Shown one piece after another: positions 8,006-16,808 of a stretch of 64,000 bases of DNA (position 1 is the stretch's first letter; every line of letters starts with the position of its first letter). The notes below the pieces were generated by a model, which was not told the origin of the DNA, made no database searches, and was given only the letters and a program-made list of their open reading frames with translations. The stretch is from Evansella sp. LMS18 (lineage in GTDB: Bacteria; Bacillota; Bacilli; Bacillales; Salisediminibacteriaceae). The DNA is taken from contig NZ_CP093301.1 in assembly GCF_024362785.1 (NCBI RefSeq), positions 930,001 through 994,000 on the forward strand, written 5' to 3'. The translations under genes were made by a program, and so were the position numbers.

Positions 8006-9076
8006 GTGCGGAAGTTATTAATTTTAGGCGGCGGATACGGGGGACTCCGCGTAATTCAAAAGTTACTGTCTTCAAAGAATATGACAGAGACAGATATCAC
8101 GCTCATCGAGAAAGAACCTTACCACAGCCTGAAAACGGAATTCTATGCCCTGGCGGCTGGTACAGTAGCTGATACTCATCTTCGAATGTCATTCCCAAAT
8201 GATGTGCGCCTTGAGCTGAAATTTGAAACAGTAACTGATATTGATCTTGAAAAAAATGCGGTAAACCTTTCTAACGGTGAATCACAGGAATACGATGACC
8301 TGGTAATCGCCCTCGGATGTGAGGACAAGTACCATAACGTTCCGGGAGCTCCGGAAAATACGTTAAGCATTCAAAGCATGAGAAAGGCAAGAACAACCTA
8401 CCATAAACTTCAGAATGTAGGAGCTAACGGAACTGTAGCGATTGTTGGCGGCGGATTAAGCGGTGTGGAACTTGCCAGTGAACTTCGGGAAAGCCGTCCA
8501 GACCTGAATATTAAAATGTTCGACCGCGGGCAGAACATCCTCTCCATGTTTCCTGAAAAACTCTATAACTATGTAACTGAATGGCTTGTGGACCATGATA
8601 TCGAGATAATTAATAAAGCAAATATCACTAAAGTAGAGCCAAATGTACTGTATAACCACGATGAACCAGCGGCAGCGGACGCTATTATCTGGACGGCGGG
8701 AATACAGGCAAATGAAGTTGTACGGGATCTTGAAACAGACAAAGATAAAATGGGCAGGGTAAAAATAACCAAGTATTATGAAATACCTGGTTTTAAAAAT
8801 GCCTATGTGATCGGAGACTGCGCCTCTGTTGACCATGCCCCAAGTGCACAGCTTGCGGAAGCACAGGCAGAACAGCTCGTTTCTATCTTGACGAAGAAGT
8901 GGACAGGGGAAGAGCTTCCGGAAGAACTGCCTAAAATAAAGTTAAAAGGTGTACTCGGTTCTCTTGGAAAAAAACATGGGTTTGGGCTCATGGGAGAAAA
9001 AGCACTAACAGGACGTGTTCCAAGAGTACTAAAATCCGGAGTACTGTGGATGTATAAACATCATACAGGTTATTAA
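8006..9076 (+). CDS. yutJ: NDH-2-like FAD/NAD(P)-dependent oxidoreductase (YutJ)
   Basis: A 356-residue flavoprotein related to type II NADH dehydrogenases. GGGYGG is at 8-13, a second GGGLSG near 151 and VIGDC near 271. It is about 45 residues shorter than YumB and has a different C-terminus, so its electron acceptor is not certain. The GTG at 8006 is preferred because AGGAGGAGG lies 9 nt upstream and the protein then matches B. subtilis YutJ (355); a longer frame starts at 7964. A strong terminator follows. Confidence 0.88.
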   Translation: MRKLLILGGGYGGLRVIQKLLSSKNMTETDITLIEKEPYHSLKTEFYALAAGTVADTHLRMSFPNDVRLELKFETVTDIDLEKNAVNLSNGESQEYDDLVIALGCEDKYHNVPGAPENTLSIQSMRKARTTYHKLQNVGANGTVAIVGGGLSGVELASELRESRPDLNIKMFDRGQNILSMFPEKLYNYVTEWLVDHDIEIINKANITKVEPNVLYNHDEPAAADAIIWTAGIQANEVVRDLETDKDKMGRVKITKYYEIPGFKNAYVIGDCASVDHAPSAQLAEAQAEQLVSILTKKWTGEELPEELPKIKLKGVLGSLGKKHGFGLMGEKALTGRVPRVLKSGVLWMYKHHTGY

Positions 9077-9082
9077 TAATAA

Positions 9083-9120
9083 AAACCCGTCTGTCATAGA
9101 AAAACAGCGGGTTTTTTTGA
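9083..9120 (+). terminator. Intrinsic terminator of yutJ
   Basis: An ACCCG..CTGT/ACAG..CGGGT stem with one bulge is followed by seven T, a few bases past the stop. Confidence 0.85.
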
Positions 9121-9159
9121 TCTGTAAATTACTGTTACGATCACCGTAGCAGCAAATAT

Positions 9160-9465
9160 CTATAATTGTGCTTCAATTTTTTTGTAAATAGCCGGCAGCT
9201 TAGGATTCCCTTCCCCTGCTACTTCCCCATTAATTACGACCAGGGGATAAAAGTATTCGTCATCAAGAATCTTCCTTGAGAAGTCTTTTTCCTCTTCAGA
9301 TTGTGGGGCTTCAATGTCGCAATAGTTAAATGTGATTTCATGGTCAGGAAACTTGCGGTTCACAGCTGCCTCGAGCCACTCTTTCGTTTCCAGCGCGCTG
9401 GGCAGGTGAATACAGCTTGCACACTTTTCCTCTGCTCCGTATACTGTAATAGTAATCGGCTGCAT
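9160..9465 (-). CDS. yuzD: YuzD family protein (DUF1462), thioredoxin-like
   Basis: A 101-residue cytosolic protein beginning MQPITITVYGAEEKCASCI with a CxxC at C15/C18, consistent with a thioredoxin-like fold and possible redox or metal role. Length and context (between yutJ and yutI) match B. subtilis YuzD. It is divergent from the Nfu gene yutI with a 175-bp shared upstream region. Function is not established. Confidence 0.87.
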   Translation of the reverse strand: MQPITITVYGAEEKCASCIHLPSALETKEWLEAAVNRKFPDHEITFNYCDIEAPQSEEEKDFSRKILDDEYFYPLVVINGEVAGEGNPKLPAIYKKIEAQL

Positions 9466-9640
9466 TAATTTTCTCCCCTTTATTTATGAACTCTTTTTAT
9501 TTCATATTGTATCATACGATGTTATAATGAGTTTACATTATCGACACATTTGCGATAGTTAATTGTAAAAAATCTGTTCTGTTCATGGATTTTTTCCCTC
9601 AGGGATATTATAATAAAGGAAAGAAAGGAGTGTTTTTACA

Positions 9641-9880
9641 ATGGCTGCAAACGCAACTATGGAAGAACAAGTACAAGAGGTACTAGATAAATTACGTCCT
9701 TTCCTTCTTCGTGACGGAGGAGACGTTGAACTTGTTGATATTGAGGATGGAGTAGTTAAAGTAAGACTTATGGGAGCTTGCGGATCCTGCCCAAGTTCAA
9801 CTATCACTTTAAAAGCTGGTATTGAGCGCGCACTGCTTGAAGAAGTACCAGGAGTTACTGAACTCGAACAAGTATTTTAA
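9641..9880 (+). CDS. yutI: Nfu-type Fe-S scaffold/carrier (YutI)
   Basis: A 79-residue stand-alone NifU C-terminal domain. The cluster-binding C47-x-x-C50 lies in [10 protein letters not shown]; two such chains normally share one [4Fe-4S] cluster, which is handed to client enzymes such as lipoyl synthase. It is shorter at the N-terminus than B. subtilis YutI (about 111) but the domain is complete. GGAG lies 11-12 nt before the ATG. It fits with the A-type carrier yutM and the suf operon elsewhere in the window. Confidence 0.93.
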   Translation: MAANATMEEQVQEVLDKLRPFLLRDGGDVELVDIEDGVVKVRLMGACGSCPSSTITLKAGIERALLEEVPGVTELEQVF

Positions 9881-9890
9881 TTTATATTAA

Positions 9891-9922
9891 GAACGCATTC
9901 ACCTCGGTGAATGCGTTTTTTT
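9891..9922 (+). terminator. Intrinsic terminator of yutI
   Basis: The stem AACGCATTCACC with its complement has a 2-4 nt loop and is followed by seven T. It could also serve the convergent dehydrogenase gene. Confidence 0.92.
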
Positions 9923-9937
9923 CATCCTTTTATCATG

Positions 9938-10909
9938 TTACTCAGCCACTTCGGTTTCCGGTTTTATTCCGTCTAAAACATCTGCTATATTTTTTCCGGC
10001 GAGAAAAGCCATTTTCAGACGTGTTTCCCTGCTTGCGCTTCCAATATGCGGGAGGACAGTGACATTTTTGAACTGTAATAGCGGATGGTCTTTCCCTATT
10101 GGCTCCTCTTTAAAAACATCAAGACCAGCCCCGGCAATCAGCTTGTTATCCAGCGCCTCTGCAAGGGCATCTTCATCCACCAGGCCGCCCCTGGAAGCAT
10201 TAATAAAGAATGCTGAATTTTTCATCTTCCTGAAAGCATCCTCGTTAAACACATTTTTCGTAGACTCGGTTAACGGTGCGAGGGATACCACGTAATCCGA
10301 CTGTTCCAGCAGTTCTGTAAAGCTTACGTAAGAAGCACCAAGCTCTTCTTCTGCCTGGATATTCCTCGATCTCTTATGATAAAGGATATTCATCCCAAAA
10401 CCCGCTGCTCGTTTTGCGACTGCGGCACCTATCCTGCCCATGCCGAAAATCCCTATTGTTTTATGATGGATGTCCGCTCCTGCAAGAAGCATAGGACTCC
10501 AATTATTCCAGCGATCGTCTTTAATATACTCAGAGGCTTCCACAAGTCTTCTTGCTGAAGCCATTAAGAGCGCAAAAGTGAGATCAGCTGTGGTTTCAGT
10601 CAGGACATCCGGGGTGTTGCACACAGTGACGTTTTTCTCACGCGCAAAGGATACGTCAATATTATCGTATCCAACTGCCATGTTTGCGACTACCTTCAGC
10701 TTTGGCGATTGTTCAAGCAGTTCTTTGTCAATGCTGTCCGAAAGCATCGTAAGGAGCCCCTCTGCTCTTCCTGCTTCTTCAAGAAGCACGTCTCTGGGCA
10801 CAGGTTCATCCTCTTTTGGCCACATTTTCACTTCTGCTTTTTCTTTAAGTGTAACAAGTGTTTCTTCCGGTAATTTCCGGGTTACAAAGACATAAGGCCT
10901 GGACGACAT
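9938..10909 (-). CDS. D-2-hydroxyacid dehydrogenase (glyoxylate/hydroxypyruvate reductase type)
   Basis: A 323-residue NAD(P)-dependent dehydrogenase. The Rossmann GMGRIG is at 156-161 and the catalytic triad is R240 (ASRGGLVD), E268 (FKEEP) and H288 (PHIGS). It is closest in pattern to glyoxylate/hydroxypyruvate or 2-ketogluconate reductases; the exact substrate cannot be read from sequence. The ATG at 10909 is preferred over a GTG at 10921 because AGGAAGGGTG lies directly before it. B. subtilis has a different gene (yuxL) after yutI, so this is a local difference. Confidence 0.88.
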   Translation of the reverse strand: MSSRPYVFVTRKLPEETLVTLKEKAEVKMWPKEDEPVPRDVLLEEAGRAEGLLTMLSDSIDKELLEQSPKLKVVANMAVGYDNIDVSFAREKNVTVCNTPDVLTETTADLTFALLMASARRLVEASEYIKDDRWNNWSPMLLAGADIHHKTIGIFGMGRIGAAVAKRAAGFGMNILYHKRSRNIQAEEELGASYVSFTELLEQSDYVVSLAPLTESTKNVFNEDAFRKMKNSAFFINASRGGLVDEDALAEALDNKLIAGAGLDVFKEEPIGKDHPLLQFKNVTVLPHIGSASRETRLKMAFLAGKNIADVLDGIKPETEVAE

Positions 10910-11015
10910 GAATAAACTCACCCTTCCTGGAAATGATTTCGGCTCTCATCCCAGTATACCTTTTCCTAATACAGAGGAGCAAAATTCACGATTCAGGCCA
11001 TCGCCGGAGACCCCA

Positions 11016-12062
11016 TTATACAATCCATTCCGGAAGCCCGCTTCTGCGGAGTGAACGATATCTTCTTACAAGCTGCGCCAGCAGCAGCTCATATTCTTTG
11101 GACGTGTCAAAAATGTGAAGGGCTTTTTGTTCCATTATAATTTTTTCCTTATCGTTTAATGTCTGGTAATATCTCTCGATTACTTTAAAATAGTGTATCG
11201 GAAACATCAGCCTGGCAAACAGGCGTTTTTGATCTGTCCCTGACAGGTTCCGGACTGATTCATATTCATTTAAAAAGGTATTAATCTTTTTCCCCGCATT
11301 TTCTCTTGATATTTCGTTATCCAGCCACGTACTCCTGAGGTATTCTGCAATATCTCTTGTGTAGTGGTCATATGTGAAATCAGACGGGACCTTTATCCGT
11401 GATTCATTATTTTCATCCAGAGTAAGCCAGCTGTTTTCGCTGAACTGTTCATGGCATATAGTATTGTAGCCAGATGTCTGATAGGACGTCCTTTCTGCAG
11501 CTTCTATTTCTCCCATCATTTGAATAGCGTTTTCACTCATCCCCAAATAATATGGAAATGTTAAAAAGAAGTCTTCATCAAACAATGTTTTTTCAGGATC
11601 CTGGACTTTAGCCATATACCATTCTTCCAGCTGATCGAGCCTTCTCTCCCAGCGCTGTTTCCATGTTAGTGATGTCTCACGCACAGATGATTTACGGTTC
11701 GGGGTATACCCAAACCCTTTATTATGGAATTCTGCCAGCCTCCTGCCAGCACCCTCCGACCTCCTGTATCTGTACTGCCCGTCTGCTGGCTTCTGGACCT
11801 GATAAATAAGTGAATCAGCCCCATCAATATACACTGTATATCTGCGGTTATCCGGAGGGAGAAAAATTGCTACATCTGTGTCCCCTTGTGAGATGAGCCA
11901 TTGTGCCATGGCATTCTTTTCAGGAACTTTTTTTATCATCCTTTCATCTGTGGGACGAATGAGATAACTCTCCCCTTCTGCCACCACAATCTGGTCACTC
12001 CCGATATGAAAGATTGCATCTGGATATATCCGGTATTTCTCATATAATTCCCGTTCTAACAT
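11016..12062 (-). CDS. yutH: Spore coat-associated protein YutH (CotS-like kinase fold)
   Basis: A 348-residue protein of the YutH/CotS group, which has an aminoglycoside-phosphotransferase-like fold and associates with the spore coat. A GRRLAEFHNKGF helix near 104-116 resembles the fold's central helix, while a canonical HxDxxxxN catalytic loop is not obvious, in line with a structural role. Size and position before yutG match B. subtilis. In B. subtilis the hom-thrCB operon is next door; here hom lies 50 kb away. Expression is expected in the mother cell, though I see no certain sporulation promoter. Confidence 0.87.
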   Translation of the reverse strand: MLERELYEKYRIYPDAIFHIGSDQIVVAEGESYLIRPTDERMIKKVPEKNAMAQWLISQGDTDVAIFLPPDNRRYTVYIDGADSLIYQVQKPADGQYRYRRSEGAGRRLAEFHNKGFGYTPNRKSSVRETSLTWKQRWERRLDQLEEWYMAKVQDPEKTLFDEDFFLTFPYYLGMSENAIQMMGEIEAAERTSYQTSGYNTICHEQFSENSWLTLDENNESRIKVPSDFTYDHYTRDIAEYLRSTWLDNEISRENAGKKINTFLNEYESVRNLSGTDQKRLFARLMFPIHYFKVIERYYQTLNDKEKIIMEQKALHIFDTSKEYELLLAQLVRRYRSLRRSGLPEWIV

Positions 12063-12238
12063 GTGCTGCCCTCCCTTCGGTCACCATACCGATACTATTG
12101 TATGATGAGAAAGCCCAATTTGTTCATCTGCCCATGCGAATAAAACAAGCGTACGGGTATATACTATTGCACATACCAGCTTCACTAAAATGGCTAATGG
12201 AACATATACTTATCTATACAACAACTTAGGGTGATGTT

Positions 12239-12730
12239 ATGAAAGAGAATAGCAAAATTATAACGAAAACGGCGAGAAGCTGGCTTGAGGAAAGAGGAGT
12301 AACGATTGAAGATATAGCAGAGCTTGTATTTTTCCTGCAGGAGAAGTACTACCCCAACTTGACAATGGATTTGTGCAGAGAAAACGTCGAAAGGGTCCTT
12401 ACTAAACGGGAGGTACAGAATGCCATCATCACCGGTATCCAGCTGGACCGTCTCGCTGAAGAAAAAATGCTCGCTGAGCCTCTGCAGGGGATTATCGAAA
12501 GAGATGAAGGATTGTATGGTGTTGACGAAGTTGTCGCTCTTTCCATCGTAAATGTTTACGGGTCTATCGGTTTTACAAATTATGGTTATATCGACAAGCT
12601 AAAACCTGGCATCCTGAAAAAACTAAACGATAAAAGCAATGGCTGCCACACTTTCCTGGATGACATTGTGGGCGCTATAGCCGCCGCCGCATCCAGCCGT
12701 CTGGCGCATGGCGCAGAAGATAGTGAATAA
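12239..12730 (+). CDS. yutG: YutG-like phosphatidylglycerophosphatase A family protein
   Basis: A 163-residue soluble protein matching YutG, a PgpA-like family. PgpA dephosphorylates phosphatidylglycerophosphate; the soluble Bacillus members lack membrane helices, so the in vivo substrate is uncertain. Acidic motifs include DEVVALSIVNVYG near 98-110 and FLDDIVGAIAAA near 137-149. The ribosome site (TAGGGTG) is weak. It is divergent from yutH and convergent with yutF across a degenerate repeat region. Confidence 0.85.
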   Translation: MKENSKIITKTARSWLEERGVTIEDIAELVFFLQEKYYPNLTMDLCRENVERVLTKREVQNAIITGIQLDRLAEEKMLAEPLQGIIERDEGLYGVDEVVALSIVNVYGSIGFTNYGYIDKLKPGILKKLNDKSNGCHTFLDDIVGAIAAAASSRLAHGAEDSE

Positions 12731-12882
12731 AATAAGGATAGGATAGGATAGGATCCGCAAGAGCTGTGCTTAATGGAGGGGCGAATCCTCATGCGCTTGC
12801 TCATTGGCACATTGGATCCTCATTCCGCTATTTCATTAATTTCCTTGGTTTTTAACAAGTTCTCGGTTCCTGGTTCCCCTAT

Positions 12883-12917
12883 TTGGTGATTTCACCCCTG
12901 AAATCACCAATTTTTAT
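12883..12917 (+). terminator. Terminator-like hairpin in yutG/yutF gap
   Basis: A perfect 12-bp stem, TTGGTGATTTCA with TGAAATCACCAA, has a CCCC loop and runs into TTTTTAT. It is 150 bp past yutG. Confidence 0.7.
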
Positions 12918-12971
12918 GCTATTAACGGAACGAGGAATCACAACTTCCTCAGAAAGCACCGTTTTATCCAA

Positions 12972-13034
12972 ATTAACGGAATGAGGATCCGTGCTTATTG
13001 GCGCATCGGATCCTCATTCCTCTATTCCGTTAAT
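12972..13034. repeat. Nested inverted repeat
   Basis: GGAATGAGGATCCG pairs perfectly with CGGATCCTCATTCC, and the flanking ATTAACGGAAT pairs with ATTCCGTTAAT, giving a long imperfect cruciform or hairpin within the degenerate repeat region. Confidence 0.75.
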
Positions 13035-13095
13035 TGCGTTGTTTTTAACAGTTTTTCAGATCCTCATGCCACTGTTCCGTTAATAAGCCTGTTTT

Positions 13096-13860
13096 TCAGA
13101 ACTTCCAATTATCCAGTGAGTCAATCGACCAGGACGGCTGGATTTTAAACTGCCCAAGCTGATCCTTTGCTGTGACACCTGTATGAACAATGATAGTATC
13201 CATCCCTGCATTAATCCCTGCAAGTATATCTGTCTGATAATTGTCCCCTACCATGACGGTATCCTGAAGAGAAGTTCCCAGCATTTCAAGTGCTAATTCC
13301 ACTATAACCGACTCCGGTTTTCCTATAAAAACCGGTTTTTGCCCTGTAGATACTTCAACGACCGACGTAAGAGCCCCATTTCCAGGCAGCAGACCTCTTT
13401 CAGTTGGAATTGCTACGTCTCCATTTGTGGAAATAAAAGCTGCTCCACTACGTACAGCAAGTGCCGCCTTTGCCAGTTTTTCATAATTAATTTCCCGGTC
13501 AATTCCCATGACCACTACCTCAGCTGCTTCTTCTGTCAGCCGGTGCCCTTCATCTTCCAGGGCGGTTTCCAGTCCTTCCTCCCCTATCATATAAACCCCG
13601 GACTCACCGTACTGTTTTTTAATAAATCTGGCAGCAGCCACACTTGTAGTGACTACCTGTTCCGGTTTAGCCGGTATGTCCATGGAGAGGAGCTTATCGG
13701 AAACCTGTTCTGGCGTCCTTGAAGAATTGTTCGTCACAAATAAATATGGTACTCCCTGCTCTGCTAACTTAGTAACAAACCTTGAGGCAGCTTCGATTTT
13801 TTCCTCTCCCCGGTACATCGTGCCATCAAGGTCAATTAAATATCCTTTATATTGTTTCAT
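13096..13860 (-). CDS. yutF: HAD-superfamily phosphatase, NagD/p-nitrophenylphosphatase type (YutF)
   Basis: A 254-residue sugar- or nucleotide-phosphate phosphatase. HAD motif I is DLDGTMYRG near 8-16, motif II is VTNNSSR, and motif IV is MVGDNYQTDI near 203-212. The ATG at 13860 follows GGAGG by 9 nt; a longer frame to 13911 lacks support. It matches B. subtilis YutF (256 residues). The SufR-like regulator upstream ends at a terminator, so yutF probably has its own promoter. Confidence 0.92.
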   Translation of the reverse strand: MKQYKGYLIDLDGTMYRGEEKIEAASRFVTKLAEQGVPYLFVTNNSSRTPEQVSDKLLSMDIPAKPEQVVTTSVAAARFIKKQYGESGVYMIGEEGLETALEDEGHRLTEEAAEVVVMGIDREINYEKLAKAALAVRSGAAFISTNGDVAIPTERGLLPGNGALTSVVEVSTGQKPVFIGKPESVIVELALEMLGTSLQDTVMVGDNYQTDILAGINAGMDTIIVHTGVTAKDQLGQFKIQPSWSIDSLDNWKF

Positions 13861-13909
13861 TACTGAAAACCTCCAAATATTATGTATCTTTGTTCCTGCA
13901 AGAGATTGC

Positions 13910-13939
13910 AAAAAAAACCGCCACTTTGAGAAAGTGGCG
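13910..13939 (-). terminator. Intrinsic terminator of the SufR-like gene
   Basis: CGCCACTTT/AAAGTGGCG stem followed by GTTTTTTT on the minus strand. Confidence 0.9.
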
Positions 13940-13941
13940 TC

Positions 13942-14577
13942 TTAATTAGTTCTATTGATTTTATAATAACAATAAGGTGCTTGTCCAGAGTGCATGAACG
14001 TCTCACATTTTACATCGGCCGGGCTAAGCATCTCCTGGAATAATGCTCTTTCCGCCTTGCATAAGTCAGGAAATTGCTTTGCCGCTTTAAATAAAGGACA
14101 GTTAAACTGCTTCAGTCCATAGGATCCATTTTCTTCACGAACAAGCTCAACCATGTATCCATCTTCATTCTGAATCCTGGCCAGCTCATTTACTTTTCCA
14201 TCGAAATCCTTTGAAGAAAGTCTTTTCTCATGTTTTCTGATAAGCCTGTTGTTTCTCTGAAGCAACAATTCCCATACTACGTCGGGTCCGTTAATCTGTT
14301 CTGTCCCTCTAAGCATATCAATAGCCAGACTGCTGTAATCCCTCGGAAATAATTCTTCCCCGCCAGAAGTCAGCCGGTATATATTTACAGGTCTGCCCAT
14401 TGACTGGCGCACGAGGTTCGCCTTAACATATCCATCTTTTTCAAGAGTGTTAAGATGCCTCCTGACAGCCATTTCAGTAATATCCAGTTGTGCAGCTACA
14501 CTTGCAACTGTTAATTCCTGCTGCTTTTTAAGCAGCACTAAAATCTGATCCCGTGTTGAGGTGGGTTTTAAAGCCAT
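13942..14577 (-). CDS. SufR-like winged-helix regulator with conserved cysteines
   Basis: A 211-residue regulator with an N-terminal winged helix (residues 8-60, recognition segment ITEMAVRRHLNTLE) and a C-terminal region carrying C160, C173, C191 and C203. The spacing and sequence NCPL..FPDLC resemble the cluster-binding part of cyanobacterial and actinobacterial SufR, which represses suf genes when it holds an Fe-S cluster. It probably therefore senses Fe-S status; the targets are inference. The ATG at 14577 follows GGTGAGG; a second ATG at 14589 has no proper ribosome site. The suf operon is 20 kb away. Confidence 0.75.
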   Translation of the reverse strand: MALKPTSTRDQILVLLKKQQELTVASVAAQLDITEMAVRRHLNTLEKDGYVKANLVRQSMGRPVNIYRLTSGGEELFPRDYSSLAIDMLRGTEQINGPDVVWELLLQRNNRLIRKHEKRLSSKDFDGKVNELARIQNEDGYMVELVREENGSYGLKQFNCPLFKAAKQFPDLCKAERALFQEMLSPADVKCETFMHSGQAPYCYYKINRTN

Positions 14578-14701
14578 TTTCCTCACCATCCTTCAGCTTA
14601 ATTGTATAGAAAGGAAAACAGCTTGTAAATTTACTATACAGAAAGTTAGAAAAATAGCCTCAATTCGTTCAAAAATTGTTCACTACCTGCTGCCCGGCGA
14701 A

Positions 14702-15148
14702 TTAATCCTTTTGCGGCAGGAATGCGGAAACAGGTCCAAGCTCGTTTTCAATATAACGGCGAACTTTTCCGGGATAATTAAGCAATGCTGTGCTTTCCTC
14801 GAGCATGCTATCGTGAAGCTTTTTATGGTCAATATCTGTATATTCCTGAAGCAGCGGTTTTCTCCATGCAAAAACTCTTTTAAGGGAGTCCCCTTCAGGC
14901 TTGGAAATCACCTTTTCATCCACAAGTATATCAATAATGTCATTGTAGCTTCCCGGATCTCTCATGATGAAACCATCAATCATCTGGTTTCCAGTGTCTG
15001 TGATTGTTTCAATTAACATATGGCTGATCCGTTCCAGTGCAGCTTTCTCCACTTTGGACACCCATTCTTTACTTTCAGAAAAAACCTTCATATTTTCTTC
15101 TAAATAAACAAGCCTTTTCTCAATCAGTTCTCTGTCAACAAAATACAT
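14702..15148 (-). CDS. yutE: YutE, DUF86/HepT-like protein
   Basis: A 148-residue helical protein of the DUF86 family. It contains the conserved RISHMLIETITDTGNQMID and GFIMRDPGSYNDIIDILVDE segments that also define B. subtilis YutE (144). HepT-like relatives act as toxin RNases with MntA partners, but the RX4HXY motif is not apparent here and no nucleotidyltransferase partner is adjacent, so a toxin role is not claimed. The ATG at 15148 follows AAAGGGGA; the frame continues to 15253 without support. Confidence 0.87.
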   Translation of the reverse strand: MYFVDRELIEKRLVYLEENMKVFSESKEWVSKVEKAALERISHMLIETITDTGNQMIDGFIMRDPGSYNDIIDILVDEKVISKPEGDSLKRVFAWRKPLLQEYTDIDHKKLHDSMLEESTALLNYPGKVRRYIENELGPVSAFLPQKD

Positions 15149-15326
15149 ATCGTAACAATCCCCTTTCTTCCCAAAAACAAATAGTATGTAACATTCAGGG
15201 TGATTCAGACAATTAATTCCTTCTAATAGCAAAAATAAATGTATTTTAAACATGTTTTTTGTTATTATGATGTAGGATTATGTAATATCAAATACAGAAC
15301 AGGCTATGCACTGAATCTCTTTTCAG

Positions 15327-15354
15327 TTTACATAGTATAGAAAAATAATATCAT
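15327..15354 (+). promoter_or_regulatory. Predicted sigma-A promoter for glpX
   Basis: TTTACA and TATCAT are separated by 16 bp, 36 bp before the glpX ATG. Confidence 0.4.
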
Positions 15355-15389
15355 AGAAAACAGTCTGGAGAAACTGGAGGTACATATTT

Positions 15390-16367
15390 ATGGATCGGGA
15401 ATTAGCACTGGAAATCGTCAGGGTTACGGAAGCGGCAGCTCTTGCTTCCTCACAATGGATGGGACGGGGATTAAAGAATGAGGCGGATGACGCAGCAACA
15501 ACAGCCATGCGGAGCATGTTTGATTCTGTAAACATGCAGGGTACTGTCGTTATTGGCGAAGGAGAGCTGGACGAAGCACCAATGTTATATATAGGAGAAG
15601 AACTGGGTACAGGAAGCGGCCCGGAAGTGGATATAGCGGTAGACCCGCTGGAAGGCACCAATATTGTTGCAAAAGGCCACCATAATGCCATGGCTGTTAT
15701 TGCTGTAGGAGACAAAGGAACTCTCCTGCATGCCCCGGATATGTATATGGAAAAAATAGCGGTAGGGCCGGAAGCTGCAGGATTAGTCCGTCTCACGGAC
15801 CCTATTGAAAAAACGATTGATATCGTAGCCAAAATGACTAACAAGCGCGTAAGGGATGTCACTGTAATCATCCAGGAACGAAAGAGACATGAAGAACTTG
15901 TGGAACGAATCCGTAAAAAAGGTGCACGTGTTAAACTGTTTGGGGACGGTGATGTAGGAGCATCTATCGCCACAGTCATGCCAAGAACAGGAATCGATTT
16001 GTTCGTAGGAACAGGAGGAGCGCCTGAAGGAGTTATTTCCGCTGCTGCAATCAAAGCTCTTGGCGGTGACATGCAGGCAAGGCTTGTACCTATGAATGAT
16101 GAAGAAGCAGACAGATGCAGGAAAATGGGAATCACCGATTTATCTGAAGTACTCCAGCTGGACGACCTTGTTAAAGGAGACGATGCGATTTTTGCCGCCA
16201 CAGGAGTTTCTTCAGGGGAACTTCTGGAGGGCGTAAGATTTCTCGGCGGGGATCTTGTTGAAACAGATTCGATTGTAATGCGTGCAAAAACGGGGACAAT
16301 CCGGTATATTAAAACACATCATCGCCTGGAAAGAAAACCTCATCTTGCAATGCCTGAGGATCAGTAA
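15390..16367 (+). CDS. glpX: Class II fructose-1,6-bisphosphatase GlpX
   Basis: A 325-residue metal-dependent phosphatase of gluconeogenesis. The metal and phosphate motifs are GEGELDEAP at 56-64 and DPLEGTN at 85-91. Length matches B. subtilis GlpX (321). The ribosome site TGGAGG is 10 nt before the ATG. A DUF3055 gene follows after 32 bp and is probably cotranscribed. B. subtilis has yutD-lipA-lytH here without glpX, so the gene is at a different site in this organism. Confidence 0.93.
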   Translation: MDRELALEIVRVTEAAALASSQWMGRGLKNEADDAATTAMRSMFDSVNMQGTVVIGEGELDEAPMLYIGEELGTGSGPEVDIAVDPLEGTNIVAKGHHNAMAVIAVGDKGTLLHAPDMYMEKIAVGPEAAGLVRLTDPIEKTIDIVAKMTNKRVRDVTVIIQERKRHEELVERIRKKGARVKLFGDGDVGASIATVMPRTGIDLFVGTGGAPEGVISAAAIKALGGDMQARLVPMNDEEADRCRKMGITDLSEVLQLDDLVKGDDAIFAATGVSSGELLEGVRFLGGDLVETDSIVMRAKTGTIRYIKTHHRLERKPHLAMPEDQ

Positions 16368-16399
16368 GAAATTGCAGAAACGAAAAGGAGCGGTATTCT

Positions 16400-16666
16400 A
16401 TGTCAGAACGTTTTTTCTTGTATGATGAATCGGAAGAAACAAAGACCAGATATGTAAGCTTTATGGGAGAGCATCAGAGATTTGATCTAGTAGTAATAAC
16501 AACAGACCGGTATTACGGTAAAAAGCTTGTTCTTGACATACAGTCCAGCCGTTTTGCTATTCTTGGCCAGGATGACCTGGAAGAACCGGGATACCTGGAG
16601 GAGACCTACAAAATGAGTGATGAAGAAGGCGGGGAACTGAGGGAATTTCTTTACGAAATCCTCTGA
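16400..16666 (+). CDS. DUF3055 family protein
   Basis: An 88-residue acidic cytosolic protein with RYVSFMGEHQRFDLVVI, LVLDIQSSRFAILGQDDLEEPGYL split over residues 17-66 and a C-terminal ELREFLYEIL helix; these are the features I recognise from Bacillus DUF3055 proteins. No function is known. AAAGGAG lies 10 nt before the ATG. It sits 32 bp after glpX on the same strand and probably shares its transcript, which would end at the hairpin at 16763. Confidence 0.75.
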   Translation: MSERFFLYDESEETKTRYVSFMGEHQRFDLVVITTDRYYGKKLVLDIQSSRFAILGQDDLEEPGYLEETYKMSDEEGGELREFLYEIL

Positions 16667-16762
16667 ACAGCCATCCTCTACAGTACCAAAAATTGTGTCC
16701 ATTGAACTGCCGGCGATCTTGCCTCCGCAGTTCCATTATTTGCACACAGCTAACCAGGAAAG

Positions 16763-16807
16763 AAAACACCTTTTTGCCAATAATAATGGCAAGGAGGTGT
16801 TTTTTTT
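16763..16807 (+). terminator. Terminator hairpin that sequesters the next gene's Shine-Dalgarno
   Basis: AAAACACCTTTTTGCCA (16763-16779) pairs over 17 bp, including two G.T, with TGGCAAGGAGGTGTTTT (16787-16803) around a 7-nt loop. Eight T follow. The AAGGAGGTG ribosome site of the gene starting at 16809 lies wholly in the 3' arm and the T tract abuts its start codon. A second hairpin (GAACTGC/GCAGTTC, 16704-16735) lies upstream. Confidence 0.85.
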
Positions 16808-16808
16808 G

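Larger units (their letters stand above)
12735..13095. repeat. Degenerate intergenic repeat region, about 51-bp period
   Basis: GGATA is repeated four times at 12737-12754. GGATCCTCATTCC-like blocks begin at 12814, 12865 (degenerate), 13008 and about 13058; spacing is 51 bp within each pair. Blocks end in GTTTTTAACA-like stretches. No gene fits the 365 bp between convergent yutG and yutF. It looks like a decayed version of the 52-bp arrays elsewhere in the window. Confidence 0.65.

Noticed and set aside
9083-9120. tRNA-like fold
   Set aside because: It is a simple terminator with a T tract; no tRNA arms or anticodon loop can be drawn anywhere in the window.
14702-15148. HepT toxin of a toxin-antitoxin pair
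   Set aside because: No nucleotidyltransferase antitoxin is adjacent and the protein matches the solitary YutE.
15323-16201. 292-codon minus-strand frame
   Set aside because: It is antisense to glpX, Ser/Pro-rich, and arises from codon bias of the real gene.
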